This document shows, piece after piece, positions 1-7,572 of a stretch of DNA of 10,683 nt (positions are counted from its first letter, which is position 1; the number at the start of each line of letters is the position of its first letter). The stretch comes from Terana coerulea (Eukaryota > Basidiomycota > Agaricomycetes > Polyporales > Phanerochaetaceae). Position numbers and translations under genes: made by a program. The notes beneath the pieces are model-generated. The model had not been told where the DNA came from. It made no database searches and saw nothing but the letters and a program-made list of their open reading frames with translations. Location: NCBI GenBank assembly GCA_024811115.1, contig JAKOGH010000594.1, positions 1-10,683 of the forward strand. Reading direction: 5' to 3'.

Positions 1-77
1 CTTCAGAATAACATTGCAATGATTCGTCTAACACTATGGTACAACAGTAATTGAGAAATGATTTGAGGCTCTTCACG

Positions 78-1178
78 TCATTGCTTTCGCTTGAGCGTAC
101 CGAAAACCCTTGAGAAGTTTCGTGAGCGAAGATTCAACACATGGTGAATGCGCTCCTGCATTATCGGGAGCGAGTCGGCTTGAGCCGACGACGGCTTGGG
201 CTTATCGTCCTTCATCAGGAAGGTCCGAGTGGGCAGCGCCCTGCACGACGAGGTTGCTGGCAGGGGGCAGTCGCGACAAATGTCCTTTCTGATGGCAATT
301 GAAACAAAGCCCTTCCTTTTGGGCCCTGCCCAGGTTCATCGGTTGGCCTCCGTAGGTTATGCCAGTTCCATCTCGACGATCTTGTCGAGGCGCTTGGAGT
401 CTGAAGAGCGCTGCCGGCGCTGACTGTGCGTTTGCGGCTTGGGAGCCAGTTTGTGGGACTGACTGCCCCGAGGTTCTTCTGGCGTTGGTAGTGCCTCCTC
501 TGATTCTCATCGTTACCGGCGATGCGCATATAGGCAAGTACCGCTTGGGACGTCTTCCCAACTCCAGGACCGCGTGAGAACTCGCTTCTGTAGAGCTTCG
601 TCAAGATAGTCAATGAGGATCACTGACTGCTCGTCGAGTTGCTCCTGAAGCGCGCCGTGCCCTCGCAGCGGGAGGCGTACATCTCAAATCGTGTCCTGAA
701 CTCTCGAACACTCATATTTCCCTGCTTCAGCTCCTTCAGGCTTCTGCAAGGCGTCTGAGTGCCGGTCGTGCGAGAATTGCTTGACCAGGCATTCTTGGAA
801 AACACCCCAATCTGCTCGTGCGAAATCAGCGCTTTTGAGATAGGCCTCGGCCCACTCTCCGGCTGATCCGCCCTGCATATAAGACAGGACGAATGTGATT
901 TTCGCTCGATCTGATCGGAGCTTCTTGTGGTGGTTTGCGAAGATGTTCAGCCTGATTTGCTTCCACCAGGCTTTCCAATCTTTCCGGCTTCCGTCGAAGG
1001 TGTCCGGCTTGTTTGCCAGACCATCGCGATCGCGTTCGTTATCGTCATCATCATCATCGCGATCTTGATGTCCTCGACCTCCGCCCTCCGGGCCGCCGCC
1101 TCCGCCCTCCGCTGTTACCTCCAAAGGAGGGTCCTCTGGCCGGCGGGCTCTCCGGTCGCTTGCCACCCCTCATCTCAT
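78..1178 (-). pseudogene. gag: Decayed Ty3/Gypsy-type retrotransposon gag
   Basis: Gag is the structural protein of the retrotransposon particle; the zinc knuckle binds element RNA. Seen on the minus strand, in order: a Gly-rich and Asp/Arg-rich low-complexity N-terminus (about 1166-1020); a capsid-like block with PDTFDGSRKDWKAWW and TFVLSYMQGGSAGEWAEAYL (about 1010-830); SLKELKQGNMSVREF (about 745-700); LDEQSVILIDYLDEALQKR (about 640-585); AYMRIAGNDENQRR (about 540-497); and a zinc knuckle CFNCHQKGH at 306-280. These blocks lie in different frames, with changes near 750, 655, 565, 495 and 273. The one at 273 looks like a 2-nt deletion just before the last cysteine (codons for D-C-P at 272-264), so CX2CX4HX4C is broken. 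That last frame stops at 80-78. No intact ATG-led frame exists: ATG at 1178 meets a stop two codons later, and ATG at 1173 is out of frame. The element is certainly inactive here. The family call rests on residue patterns, not on a search. Confidence 0.85.
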
Positions 1179-1321
1179 GTCGGCCTCCTGGACCACGAAT
1201 TCCACAACGTTGGCAGGTTGAATCTCCGCCAGCGTGCGTGCAAGGTTGCTCGGCGCATTCCTTGGTTACGGTGTGCCTCCCAGGAAGTGGAAATAGATGA
1301 GTTTATTTCCTAGCAATAGAC

Positions 1322-1850
1322 TGTTATGATTTGAATCGACGCATGAACAGGGGTCGTCGTAATTCGTCTCCAAACCCGATGCGGTTAGAGTAGCGGTAGC
1401 CATAGCGTCGGCTATGACTGAAATTCGACACGCTTCGGTGTGGTCGGGTAGTAGGGCGTCTCCATTGTCGTGGTCCTTGTTGTCTTTACTGGCGACGACT
1501 TCTACCTTCGGATTCGGGGATGATAGGGGATGGGGGCGCGTGGGGAATGGAAATCAACCGGTAACGGCTGAGGGATAACTGCGGAGTGGGTGGATTGACA
1601 CTGGTGTCGTCGGCTTGCATGTAGTATGAGGAATACTTGTGCTTGGTTTCTAAACTCACTGCGCAAGTTCCACACTTGACACTTGGATTAGTGTCTGCGT
1701 GCACACACTTCGGTCGCGGCACGAATACCACTTGTCGTCGTGCTTCTAGTAGATCGGTCTCCCGCGAGTCGTGGAAAAATGATGGGGTCGTCCTATACAA
1801 GGGCACGAGTAGCCTCCAGCCATACGCGGTGAAGCCTATTCTAGGCAACC
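1322..1850 (-). mobile_element. Probable 5' LTR of the Gypsy-like element (outer edge unresolved)
   Basis: Upstream of gag on the minus strand lies a non-coding leader (about 1321-1179), then TGTTATGAT at 1322-1330 read on the plus strand. That would be the reverse complement of an LTR ending ATCATAACA, and LTRs typically begin TG and end CA. The 120-codon minus-strand frame here (1486-1848) has no recognisable domain and is probably chance within LTR or UTR sequence. A TATA-like GTATAG (minus strand, about 1794-1789) could be the LTR promoter. I could not find a matching TGTTATGA on the minus strand to mark the outer edge, and the target duplication partner would be off the left edge. The right boundary given is arbitrary. 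Confidence 0.4.
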
Positions 1851-3856
1851 TGCAATACTCTTCAACCCGAAATGAAGAGCACGAGGGTAGATGTTGTCTT
1901 TAGAGGAATTTCACAGCACGTGCTACTACTGATATGGCTACAAGTTACCAGTGTTCTGCTGTTTGATCCCGCTGCGGTCTACCGACTTCTCGGTTGCAGC
2001 TTGACTCTAAGGGACACGGGCCCAAGAGCGCCTGTCTCGCCTTCCGATTACCGCTTTTACTAGCTTCCCACGAAGGGTGCGCCAAAGGTTCCCAGCCGAT
2101 CAAAGAGCACCGAGGTTAGGGTGTCTAAGGTACGGCTCTTCGAGATGAAGCTCGGAACTGTTGAGTTGGATCAGCAGGGTACTGATTGGGTAACTAGTCG
2201 CGTGTGCGGGGTAACGACACGGGGGATAGTCAATGAGGGTCCACGGGCCGTTCCCTGCGGGTGATTACGGTCCGGTGTACTAGGGTCTAAACTCAATCTA
2301 CACGATCCTCCTATACAGGACGGACCGGGCAACAGGGTAGGTGTTCTGGGTAGAACGGGTGGAGCAACGAGAGATTGTTGCAGGGTAGGATAGTCTCGAG
2401 CTTATGTCAGCAACACAACTAGTACAACTGTACCAGGTGCGACGCTCTCAACTAGGGACAGAAATAGTGGTGCAGTCTCCGAGTAACTAGCTGGGAACAG
2501 ACCAGCTCGAGACTGGCTTTTCTGTTTGCAGACGGTAGCTACTTATACATGTAGTCCTAAACTGTACAGTGCCACCCGGTATCCTCGTGTATGTATTAGA
2601 GCGGTCCAGAACAATAGAGAAACATACGGAAACCACGAGTATCGATGAGAGAACAATAGATAGGGGTAGAAGACAATGGAAATGAAAAGAATACCCTAGA
2701 GACGCCTAGAAGTTCATGACACGTAGGCTCGACCAAGCGTCGAAGCCGTCAGGGCCATACGTGAAGTTAGTCTGATATGAAGTCAGTCTCCTGCAGTATC
2801 CAATCATGAATGATGCAATATACCGATTGACCCAGCTAGAAGAACCAACCAAGGCGACACATCAGGACAATGTGTGATTACATCATCAACTAATAGCTCA
2901 CCACGATTTCCTGGAAACTGTAATCCAATGGATAGATGGTAAGCTTTTTCTCGATATCGGTCAATCATATGGGCGCTCACATCTGCGGCTTCTGCACAAC
3001 CTCGTTGCTCTACAAAGCATGTGACTCATGAGCAACTTCGCCCAGGAGAGCCTGCAGGTTGCGGCTTTAACTGACGCTGTACGCGGTATGTACGATTTGC
3101 GCAACGGCAACGCCTAGCCGACCCGTGTAGAGAAGCCGTAGTGTCTGAGCTTCTAAGGAAGTCTTAAGCACAGGGTCAATCAATATTGAAGGAATACACG
3201 TGCGGTTTGCGGTGAATTCCAGCACCTTTTGTCAGTTCGGCAAGCAAAATAGTGACATGTATGGTCACAGGCTCGCTGACACACCTGCCATGCAAGAGGC
3301 GCTGCAGGATCATCAAGTAGCGGTCAAGTCAGCCCTCACCCAATCGTAAGACGTCGGCACGTACATTGCGTCTTGTGAAGGCCCGTTGTGTCCACGGGAA
3401 CAAAGGTCAATACGATGGTCATGTCTTTGCTGAGGGCCCCCTTTGCGTGAAGAACGCAAGATTTCTTGCAGCCATGGTCAGAGGGAAGTTCTGTAGGATG
3501 TGGGGGGATATCTTGGTATGCCCAGAGAGCTTTACCTTTATACTCGCCGACCACTGACACGCGCACAGTATTCTGGCAGGGCGTTCCCACCGGGCGTCCG
3601 GAGGCACGCTCGAAGGGCGCTTATGAACTCGGAACACCGGGACAGCGAGCACGCAGACCATCTCAAACGACACGCCGCGAATTTACCTCGATCTGTAGTG
3701 GTTGGCTACAGAGGTGCCAGCCGTTTTGTTATGCCGCAGAGGATCATCCTGCTTCAAGTTGTAGCGGAATTGACGGACTTCGTCAATGCAGCACGTCGAG
3801 AACAGTTGTCAGACATCAATTCGCACCATTGGCAAGCCGTCAAAGCACTATGGTAG
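1851..3856. other. About 2 kb with no supported gene
   Basis: Frames here are short and show no domain I recognise. Possible but unsupported items are: a minus-strand stretch at 2401-2060 open except for one stop (76 plus 36 codons, no ATG); a plus-strand frame ending TAA near 3348 (about 66 codons, no ATG); and overlapping plus-strand frames at 3466-3903 and 3500-3856, the latter encoding 118 residues and stopping just before the transposon target site. A small imperfect direct repeat (TGAAGTTAGTCT then TGAAGTCAGTCT) lies near 2762-2790, and CAGGGTAGG occurs twice near 2333-2389. The stretch most likely holds old transposon or intergenic debris. No tRNA A/B boxes or long inverted repeats were noticed. 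Confidence 0.4.
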
Positions 3857-3857
3857 C

Positions 3858-3866
3858 TTGTAATCT
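3858..3866 (+). repeat. Left 9-bp target site duplication
   Basis: TTGTAATCT abuts the left terminal inverted repeat and is repeated exactly in direct orientation at 4671-4679. If the shared C (3857 and 4670) is counted, the duplication could be 10 bp. Nine to ten bases is the usual size for Mutator-like transposons. Confidence 0.9.
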
Positions 3867-3886
3867 GGATAAGTCTAATGAGAAAC
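3867..3886 (+). repeat. Left terminal inverted repeat
   Basis: Twenty bases identical to the reverse complement of 4651-4670. The next base differs (C here, T on the right end), after which similarity resumes only at TAAACCCC (3901-3908). Confidence 0.92.
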
Positions 3887-3899
3887 CCTGTTTACGCGT

Positions 3900-3962
3900 C
3901 TAAACCCCGGGTTTAGCGCTCAGTCAGCATAAACCCCGTCGACATTTTCACAGTGGGGTTTA
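3900..3962. repeat. Left subterminal palindrome cluster
   Basis: CTAAACCC-C-GGGTTTAG at 3900-3916 is an 8+1+8 palindrome. It is followed by TAAACCCC at 3930-3937 and its inverted copy GGGGTTTA at 3955-3962 (17-nt loop). The word GGTTTAGCGCT occurs at 3910-3920 and 3958-3968. Such clusters near transposon ends are often transposase-binding or hairpin-forming sites; that role is inferred here. Confidence 0.75.
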
Positions 3963-4604
3963 GCGCTTCAGCCACGACCCCAGACACTGATGGGCAAAGG
4001 AGTCAAAGGCCACGTCGGCTGCAGAAATATTTGCGAGCAAGGTATGGTGCTAGAGATGTACAGAGTCGACATCGGTAAAGTGTTTTGTACCTTGTTGGTA
4101 TTTTTAAAGTACATCTATGAACTATCCGAGCTATGAAACTGGTGTCCAAAACACACGGAGACCTTGTGGCGCTCCGCACACTCCATATATGGTAAGCAGG
4201 CGGGATCTTTGATGGGGTGATCTGCATGTGCAACAAAAGCGTTTGCTTGCTCAATATATTATGGTTCAGTCAGAAAGGAGGCAACAGTATCTTTAGTACT
4301 CCAACTATACCGAGAATACCTTCTAGTTAGCATTAATATGTTTTCTATAATATATGTCTACTGTAGTAAGGCTCTGATGGCTTGTTGATCCCGGCGGCAG
4401 CTGGTACTTAATGCTGTGGCACCGCAGAACCACAACTGTGACAAGAGATATATATCACAGGATAGAATAGAGTATGTAGAAACTTCAATGCGCTATCTAT
4501 ACGTGCGCTACCTGTCAGAGTATACGACCTAGCGTTTACCGAAACATATTCTCAGGCGGCAATTTCCGGGAGCTGTCCGGGGTCTTTTTGGGCGCTCATC
4601 ACTC

Positions 4605-4652
4605 GAAACCGGGTTTCCCATTAGAAGCAGGGGTTTATACTCCCTCGGGAGT
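4605..4652. repeat. Right subterminal palindrome cluster
   Basis: GAAACC-G-GGTTTC at 4605-4617 is a 6+1+6 palindrome. GGGGTTTA at 4630-4637 matches the left-end words. ACTCCC-TC-GGGAGT at 4639-4652 is a short hairpin touching the inner edge of the TIR. On the minus strand, TCTAATGGGAAACCC (4625-4611) echoes TCTAATGAGAAAC of the TIR itself, so the terminal sequence is partly duplicated inward. Confidence 0.72.
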
Positions 4653-4670
4653 TTCTCATTAGACTTATCC
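4651..4670 (-). repeat. Right terminal inverted repeat
   Basis: Exact reverse complement of 3867-3886 (20 of 20). Confidence 0.92.
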
Positions 4671-4679
4671 TTGTAATCT
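4671..4679 (+). repeat. Right 9-bp target site duplication
   Basis: TTGTAATCT, identical to 3858-3866. The inferred empty site would read GGTAGC-TTGTAATCT-GCTTGTG. Confidence 0.9.
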
Positions 4680-5098
4680 GCTTGTGTGCTCTGTTAGTAC
4701 AGCCAGAAGCGGCCATCTTCGACGGTCAGAGGTGGGTTGAACGCATTAGAGCATGATTTGGTATGGAACTGAAAAGCTATTTGCCAATAGCGCAATTTCA
4801 CACTGACAAAGCCGACCCACCGCCTACCCCGCGATGTGGCGTTGGTGTGCAATTGACCGGTAACTCTTTGCCACTGTCAGCTTTGCTCAATGTCCCGGTC
4901 AGCTGCACGCTAAATCATACCAATGGAAATGAGGTTGTCAAAGTATTTCTCCCTTGTTAAGGCCACTAATACTGAACGCATGAACAGATGTCGGCGAGGT
5001 TGCTGCAAATTTGAATAGGTCGAATGCGGATGCGATGTCAGTGCACAAGACGAGGAGAGGCTGCAAACTTCAGAATTACCAGAAGTAAACGCGCCAAA
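4680..5098. other. Gap between transposon and F-box remnant
   Basis: No supported gene. A 65-codon plus-strand frame at 4763-4960 has no recognisable motif. The stretch may contain unrecognisable upstream parts of the F-box remnant that begins near 5099, but I could not align any of it to the intact paralogues. Confidence 0.4.
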
Positions 5099-5450
5099 TT
5101 CTCAGTAGTCCTCGAAGATTTAGTTCTATCCATTATTTTTTTGCAAGAGGCACGACGAAAACTTCGTAGCAGAAATGAAGTTGACCTATTACGACTTTCT
5201 CGATCCGCTGGCCTGGGACAGAGGACTTCTCGTAGTCGTGGATGTTACGCCCGTTGCTAGCATCATCGTGGAGTTCAAAAATGAGGTGGCGGATAGTTGT
5301 AACATGGGCATCGTAGGGTTCACGGCGATTATTGCCTTGAAGTTTCCTCAGTATGCCCAGGAGGACGCTGCCACAATTCGAGCGATTGACGCTTCCTCAC
5401 GGGCTGCCATCAGGCGCATCACTGGCAGTAGTGCATCAGATCCTCTCTAG
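5099..5450 (+). pseudogene. C-terminal fragment of an F-box-family paralogue, frameshifted
   Basis: Two plus-strand frames together match the C-terminus of the F-box gene on the right side of the window. The first, from about 5099, reads VVLEDLVLSIIF, matching RLEELVLRVVF in that gene. The second, from about 5199, reads LLVVVDVTPVASIIVEFKNE, matching ALLELVDLTPVNAIAVELKNE, and continues to FPQYAQED (matching FPRCAKEN), then a stop at 5448-5450. The frame change lies between about 5150 and 5199. No F-box, start codon or N-terminal two thirds can be seen, so this is a decayed remnant rather than a small gene. It points the same way as the intact gene at 5668, so tandem duplication followed by decay is the simple explanation (inference). 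Confidence 0.75.
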
Positions 5451-5496
5451 ATCTTGCCATTTCAGTTCCCGCGCTCCGGTGTTTCCGTCGACATAA

Positions 5497-5628
5497 TTTC
5501 CTGTATTCGTACCACCACTGCACTGTCCCACCGCTATCCGTGAGCTCAAGCTAACGAACTTGGAAAACATTGGCGCAAGCAACTTTAGGCTCCCTCGTCT
5601 CTGTGAGTTTGTAGAACTACATCGATAG
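5497..5628 (+). other. Leucine-rich-repeat-like remnant, or 5' region of the next gene
   Basis: After a stop at 5494-5496 the frame reads FPVFVPPLHCPTAIRELKL and continues TNLENIGASNFRLPRL before a stop at 5626-5628. The pattern IRELxLTNLxxI resembles the leucine-rich stretches of fungal F-box proteins. The same stretch contains a good fungal donor GTGAGT (5603), branch-like CTAAC (5641-5645) and acceptor CAG (5654-5656), a possible 54-nt intron. If it is spliced, the frame runs on into the F-box gene starting at 5668. The reading as a second decayed fragment is equally open. Confidence 0.35.
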
Positions 5629-5667
5629 TACTGGTGATAGCTAACAGCAACAACAGACTTCACATAT

Positions 5668-7020
5668 ATGGCACGTCTTCTACCAGAGCTCTTGGACATC
5701 ACCTTCTCATACCTCCGCCACAAGGGATTGAACGAGAAGGGCTATGTATCCCCAAAGGACAGAGACATCGCGCCGTGCTCCCTTGTCTGCCACTCCTGGA
5801 ATGCCGTCGCTCGCAAGTACATGTTTCGCGAAGTGCAATGTACCTTCGAGGAGCACAGTGACATGAAACCGCATACACGCAAGACACTCCGCGGCCTTCA
5901 TCGCTTTTTCGCGGAGAATGTCTACGCACGGAGTTGCGTCCGCCATCTTGCGCTCATTCATACCCACTACGATCGCGAAGTGCCGTCTGAGGAGCTCATT
6001 GCGCTGTTAAACACGCTCCCTTCTTTGAAGACACTCTCGCTAGGATACATCATCTTCAACAGCTACGAAGACATCCACCCCGCCCCACCCCTTGCCGCCT
6101 TGAACCTGGAGTATCTACGCATCATGGATGGTATGCGTCTTAACAAGGGGCTGGTCATTTCCGATTATACCGTCATCGCCTTGCTCGCTCTCTTCTCGAA
6201 TGTAGCTCACGTACATCTTGATAACGAGCTCGACATACGTATGCCAACGCCGCTCTGGAATCAGTATCTCCGCCCGCCGCTTGCGATCACACCGACGACG
6301 ATGCACATCTCTCCGCTCTCCTTTTATCACCCATGGCTGTACATATACCTTGCAAATCAGCCAGATCTTGCGAGGCACTTGCGTCGCCTCACGCTTGTGT
6401 GCATGGCCCTTGGCGGAAGAACTTCAATTGTCCAAAGGTCCTTCAACAGTCTTGGGACACACTTGACAGAGCTGAGCCTGGTCCTCGCCGTTGTCGAACG
6501 GCATTCTGGCTTGGGTAGGCGTCCAGCACTGTCTTTTGAAGCGCATTCAATGCCAAGTGACTTTGAAGCGATCAGCTTAATTGGTGGGCTGGTGAACTGC
6601 GATGTCTGCAAAGACCTGCGGAAACTCACTGTCACATTCACCGTGCACTTGGACCGCGTGGAGACCCTCGCCGCGAAGAGTCTTTTTGAGCTGTGCAGCT
6701 TCTTCTGCGGCGGCGACACGAAGGGCTTCACGCCTGCCAACCACCCGAAGCTTGAGAAACTTACGCTGCATATCATCTTTTACAGAAGCTCCGCCAACCA
6801 CTTCTCCACGGCCCAGATGCCCCAGCGACTGCTGGGTAGACTAGATGAGGCGTTCCTGGAGCTTGCGCTGTGGCTCCCCACGCGAGCTGTTGCTGTCGAG
6901 CTGGAGGACATCATTGAGTGGAAGAGGGACGAGGCGAGACACTGCAATCCGGAACAAATGCTCGCGAACATGTTTCCACGTTGCACGCAGGAGGGCGCTC
7001 TGATCATCCGAGAGGTCTGA
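5668..7020 (+). CDS. F-box-like domain protein, 450 aa
   Basis: Predicted substrate receptor of an SCF (Skp1-Cullin-F-box) ubiquitin ligase. Seen: an N-terminal F-box-like motif, LLPELLDITFSYLR (residues 4-17) and DIAPCSLVCHSWNAVARKY (33-51), separated by a longer insert than usual. The rest is a leucine-rich, irregular-repeat-like region (for example LLNTLPSLKTLSL and VIALLALFSNVAHVHL), ending in a family-typical AVAVELEDIIEW and MFPRCTQEG. Length is normal for mushroom F-box proteins. The frame is uninterrupted. ATG 5668 is chosen because it lies directly before the F-box and has A at -3 (ACATATATGG), but a 54-nt intron-like sequence ends at 5656 and a short upstream exon cannot be excluded. 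It is paralogous to the gene at 9091-10549 along its whole length. The substrate is unknown. An AT-rich stretch at 7098-7128 may serve 3'-end formation. Confidence 0.85.
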   Translation: MARLLPELLDITFSYLRHKGLNEKGYVSPKDRDIAPCSLVCHSWNAVARKYMFREVQCTFEEHSDMKPHTRKTLRGLHRFFAENVYARSCVRHLALIHTHYDREVPSEELIALLNTLPSLKTLSLGYIIFNSYEDIHPAPPLAALNLEYLRIMDGMRLNKGLVISDYTVIALLALFSNVAHVHLDNELDIRMPTPLWNQYLRPPLAITPTTMHISPLSFYHPWLYIYLANQPDLARHLRRLTLVCMALGGRTSIVQRSFNSLGTHLTELSLVLAVVERHSGLGRRPALSFEAHSMPSDFEAISLIGGLVNCDVCKDLRKLTVTFTVHLDRVETLAAKSLFELCSFFCGGDTKGFTPANHPKLEKLTLHIIFYRSSANHFSTAQMPQRLLGRLDEAFLELALWLPTRAVAVELEDIIEWKRDEARHCNPEQMLANMFPRCTQEGALIIREV

Positions 7021-7572
7021 GCGTAGCAGTTTGAAGCGGACACCGGTTTATGGTTTCCGGATGTACTAGTAGAATAGTATTTTGAGATTACCAGTGTATG
7101 ATGCATATATATAGCTAGTAAAATATATACTGTGCTCGTGCGAGAACGGCGCGCCGTACGCGTGAGGCTGGAGGCTGGAGCCCCGTCACGTCCGCGATCA
7201 GTCACGCCAGTCACATCACACTCGACGACCGCGACAGTGTTCGTTCTTCTCTTCGCAGTCAGCCTCTCCCTCTTCCACCACCACCACCCGAAAGCGCCAT
7301 CTCCTGCACAATCCTCGCTAGCTGCCTCGTCATCGCACAGGACTGCCGACCTCGCCTTGCCGACCCTCTCTGCCCACGTGGTGGCCCAAGTGACGGTCCC
7401 TCTTTGTTCCAACGATCTCTTTGTTTGGACACACATATAAAGACCACTCGCAGCCGCCCGCTCACCTTCGCTGCTTGCCTCTAACCATCACCTACCGCGG
7501 CTACCTCCTACCCTGCACTCCATCATCCAAGTACTGTCACCACCACCGTAACCTCGACTCGAAGCGCACCCC
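7021..7572 (+). promoter_or_regulatory. Promoter and 5' leader of the gene at 7573
   Basis: TATAAAG at 7436-7442 lies about 130 bp upstream of the ATG, giving an expected transcript start near 7465-7475 and a pyrimidine-rich leader of about 100 nt. CCACGTGG at 7374-7381 is a palindromic E-box (CACGTG core, a bHLH-factor site) about 55 bp before the TATA box. GAGGCTG is tandemly doubled near 7163-7179 and CAGTCAC twice near 7199-7217. The left part (7021-7140), including an AT-rich tract, belongs to the 3' flank of the preceding gene. Function of each element is inferred from consensus and spacing only. Confidence 0.55.

Larger units (their letters stand above)
3867..4670. mobile_element. Non-autonomous MULE-like (Mutator) transposon, 804 bp
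   Basis: The ends are a perfect 20-bp inverted repeat, GGATAAGTCTAATGAGAAAC at 3867-3886 and its reverse complement at 4651-4670. They are flanked by identical 9-bp direct repeats TTGTAATCT. Terminal repeats starting GG with a 9-bp duplication are characteristic of the Mutator/MULE superfamily; hAT (8 bp), Tc1/mariner (TA) and PIF (3 bp) fit less well. The repeats can be extended imperfectly to about 42 bp, because both ends carry TAAACCCC at almost the same distance (3901-3908, and 4637-4630 on the other strand). Inside there is no transposase frame, only an unremarkable 83-codon minus-strand frame at 4003-4254. The centre is AT-rich (about 4230-4370). It would depend on a transposase supplied elsewhere. 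Exact TIRs and TSD suggest a fairly recent insertion. Confidence 0.87.

Noticed and set aside
927..1313. 128-codon plus-strand frame with an Ile/Val-rich stretch resembling a membrane segment
   Set aside because: It is antisense to the Asp-rich N-terminus of gag; the hydrophobic run is the mirror of GAT repeats.
2159..2334. TGTTG...CAACA ends suggesting a 176-bp solo LTR
   Set aside because: Flanking pentamers (GGAAC and GGGTA) differ, so no target duplication supports it, and five-base ends are weak evidence.
3766..3777. GGAATTGACGGA, a word found in the universally conserved small-subunit rRNA segment
   Set aside because: Only 12 bases match and the flanks do not resemble rRNA; treated as coincidence.
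3466..3903. Overlapping plus-strand frames of 145 and 118 codons next to the transposon
   Set aside because: No recognisable domain, competing frames over the same DNA, and the longer one runs into the transposon terminus; kept only as a note in the gap description.
3900..3962. TAAACCC/GGGTTTA words resembling plant-type telomere repeats
   Set aside because: They are not tandem, they lie within a bounded transposon, and they are arranged as palindromes.
4003..4254. 83-codon minus-strand frame inside the MULE-like element
   Set aside because: No transposase motif or domain, and its length is within chance expectation.
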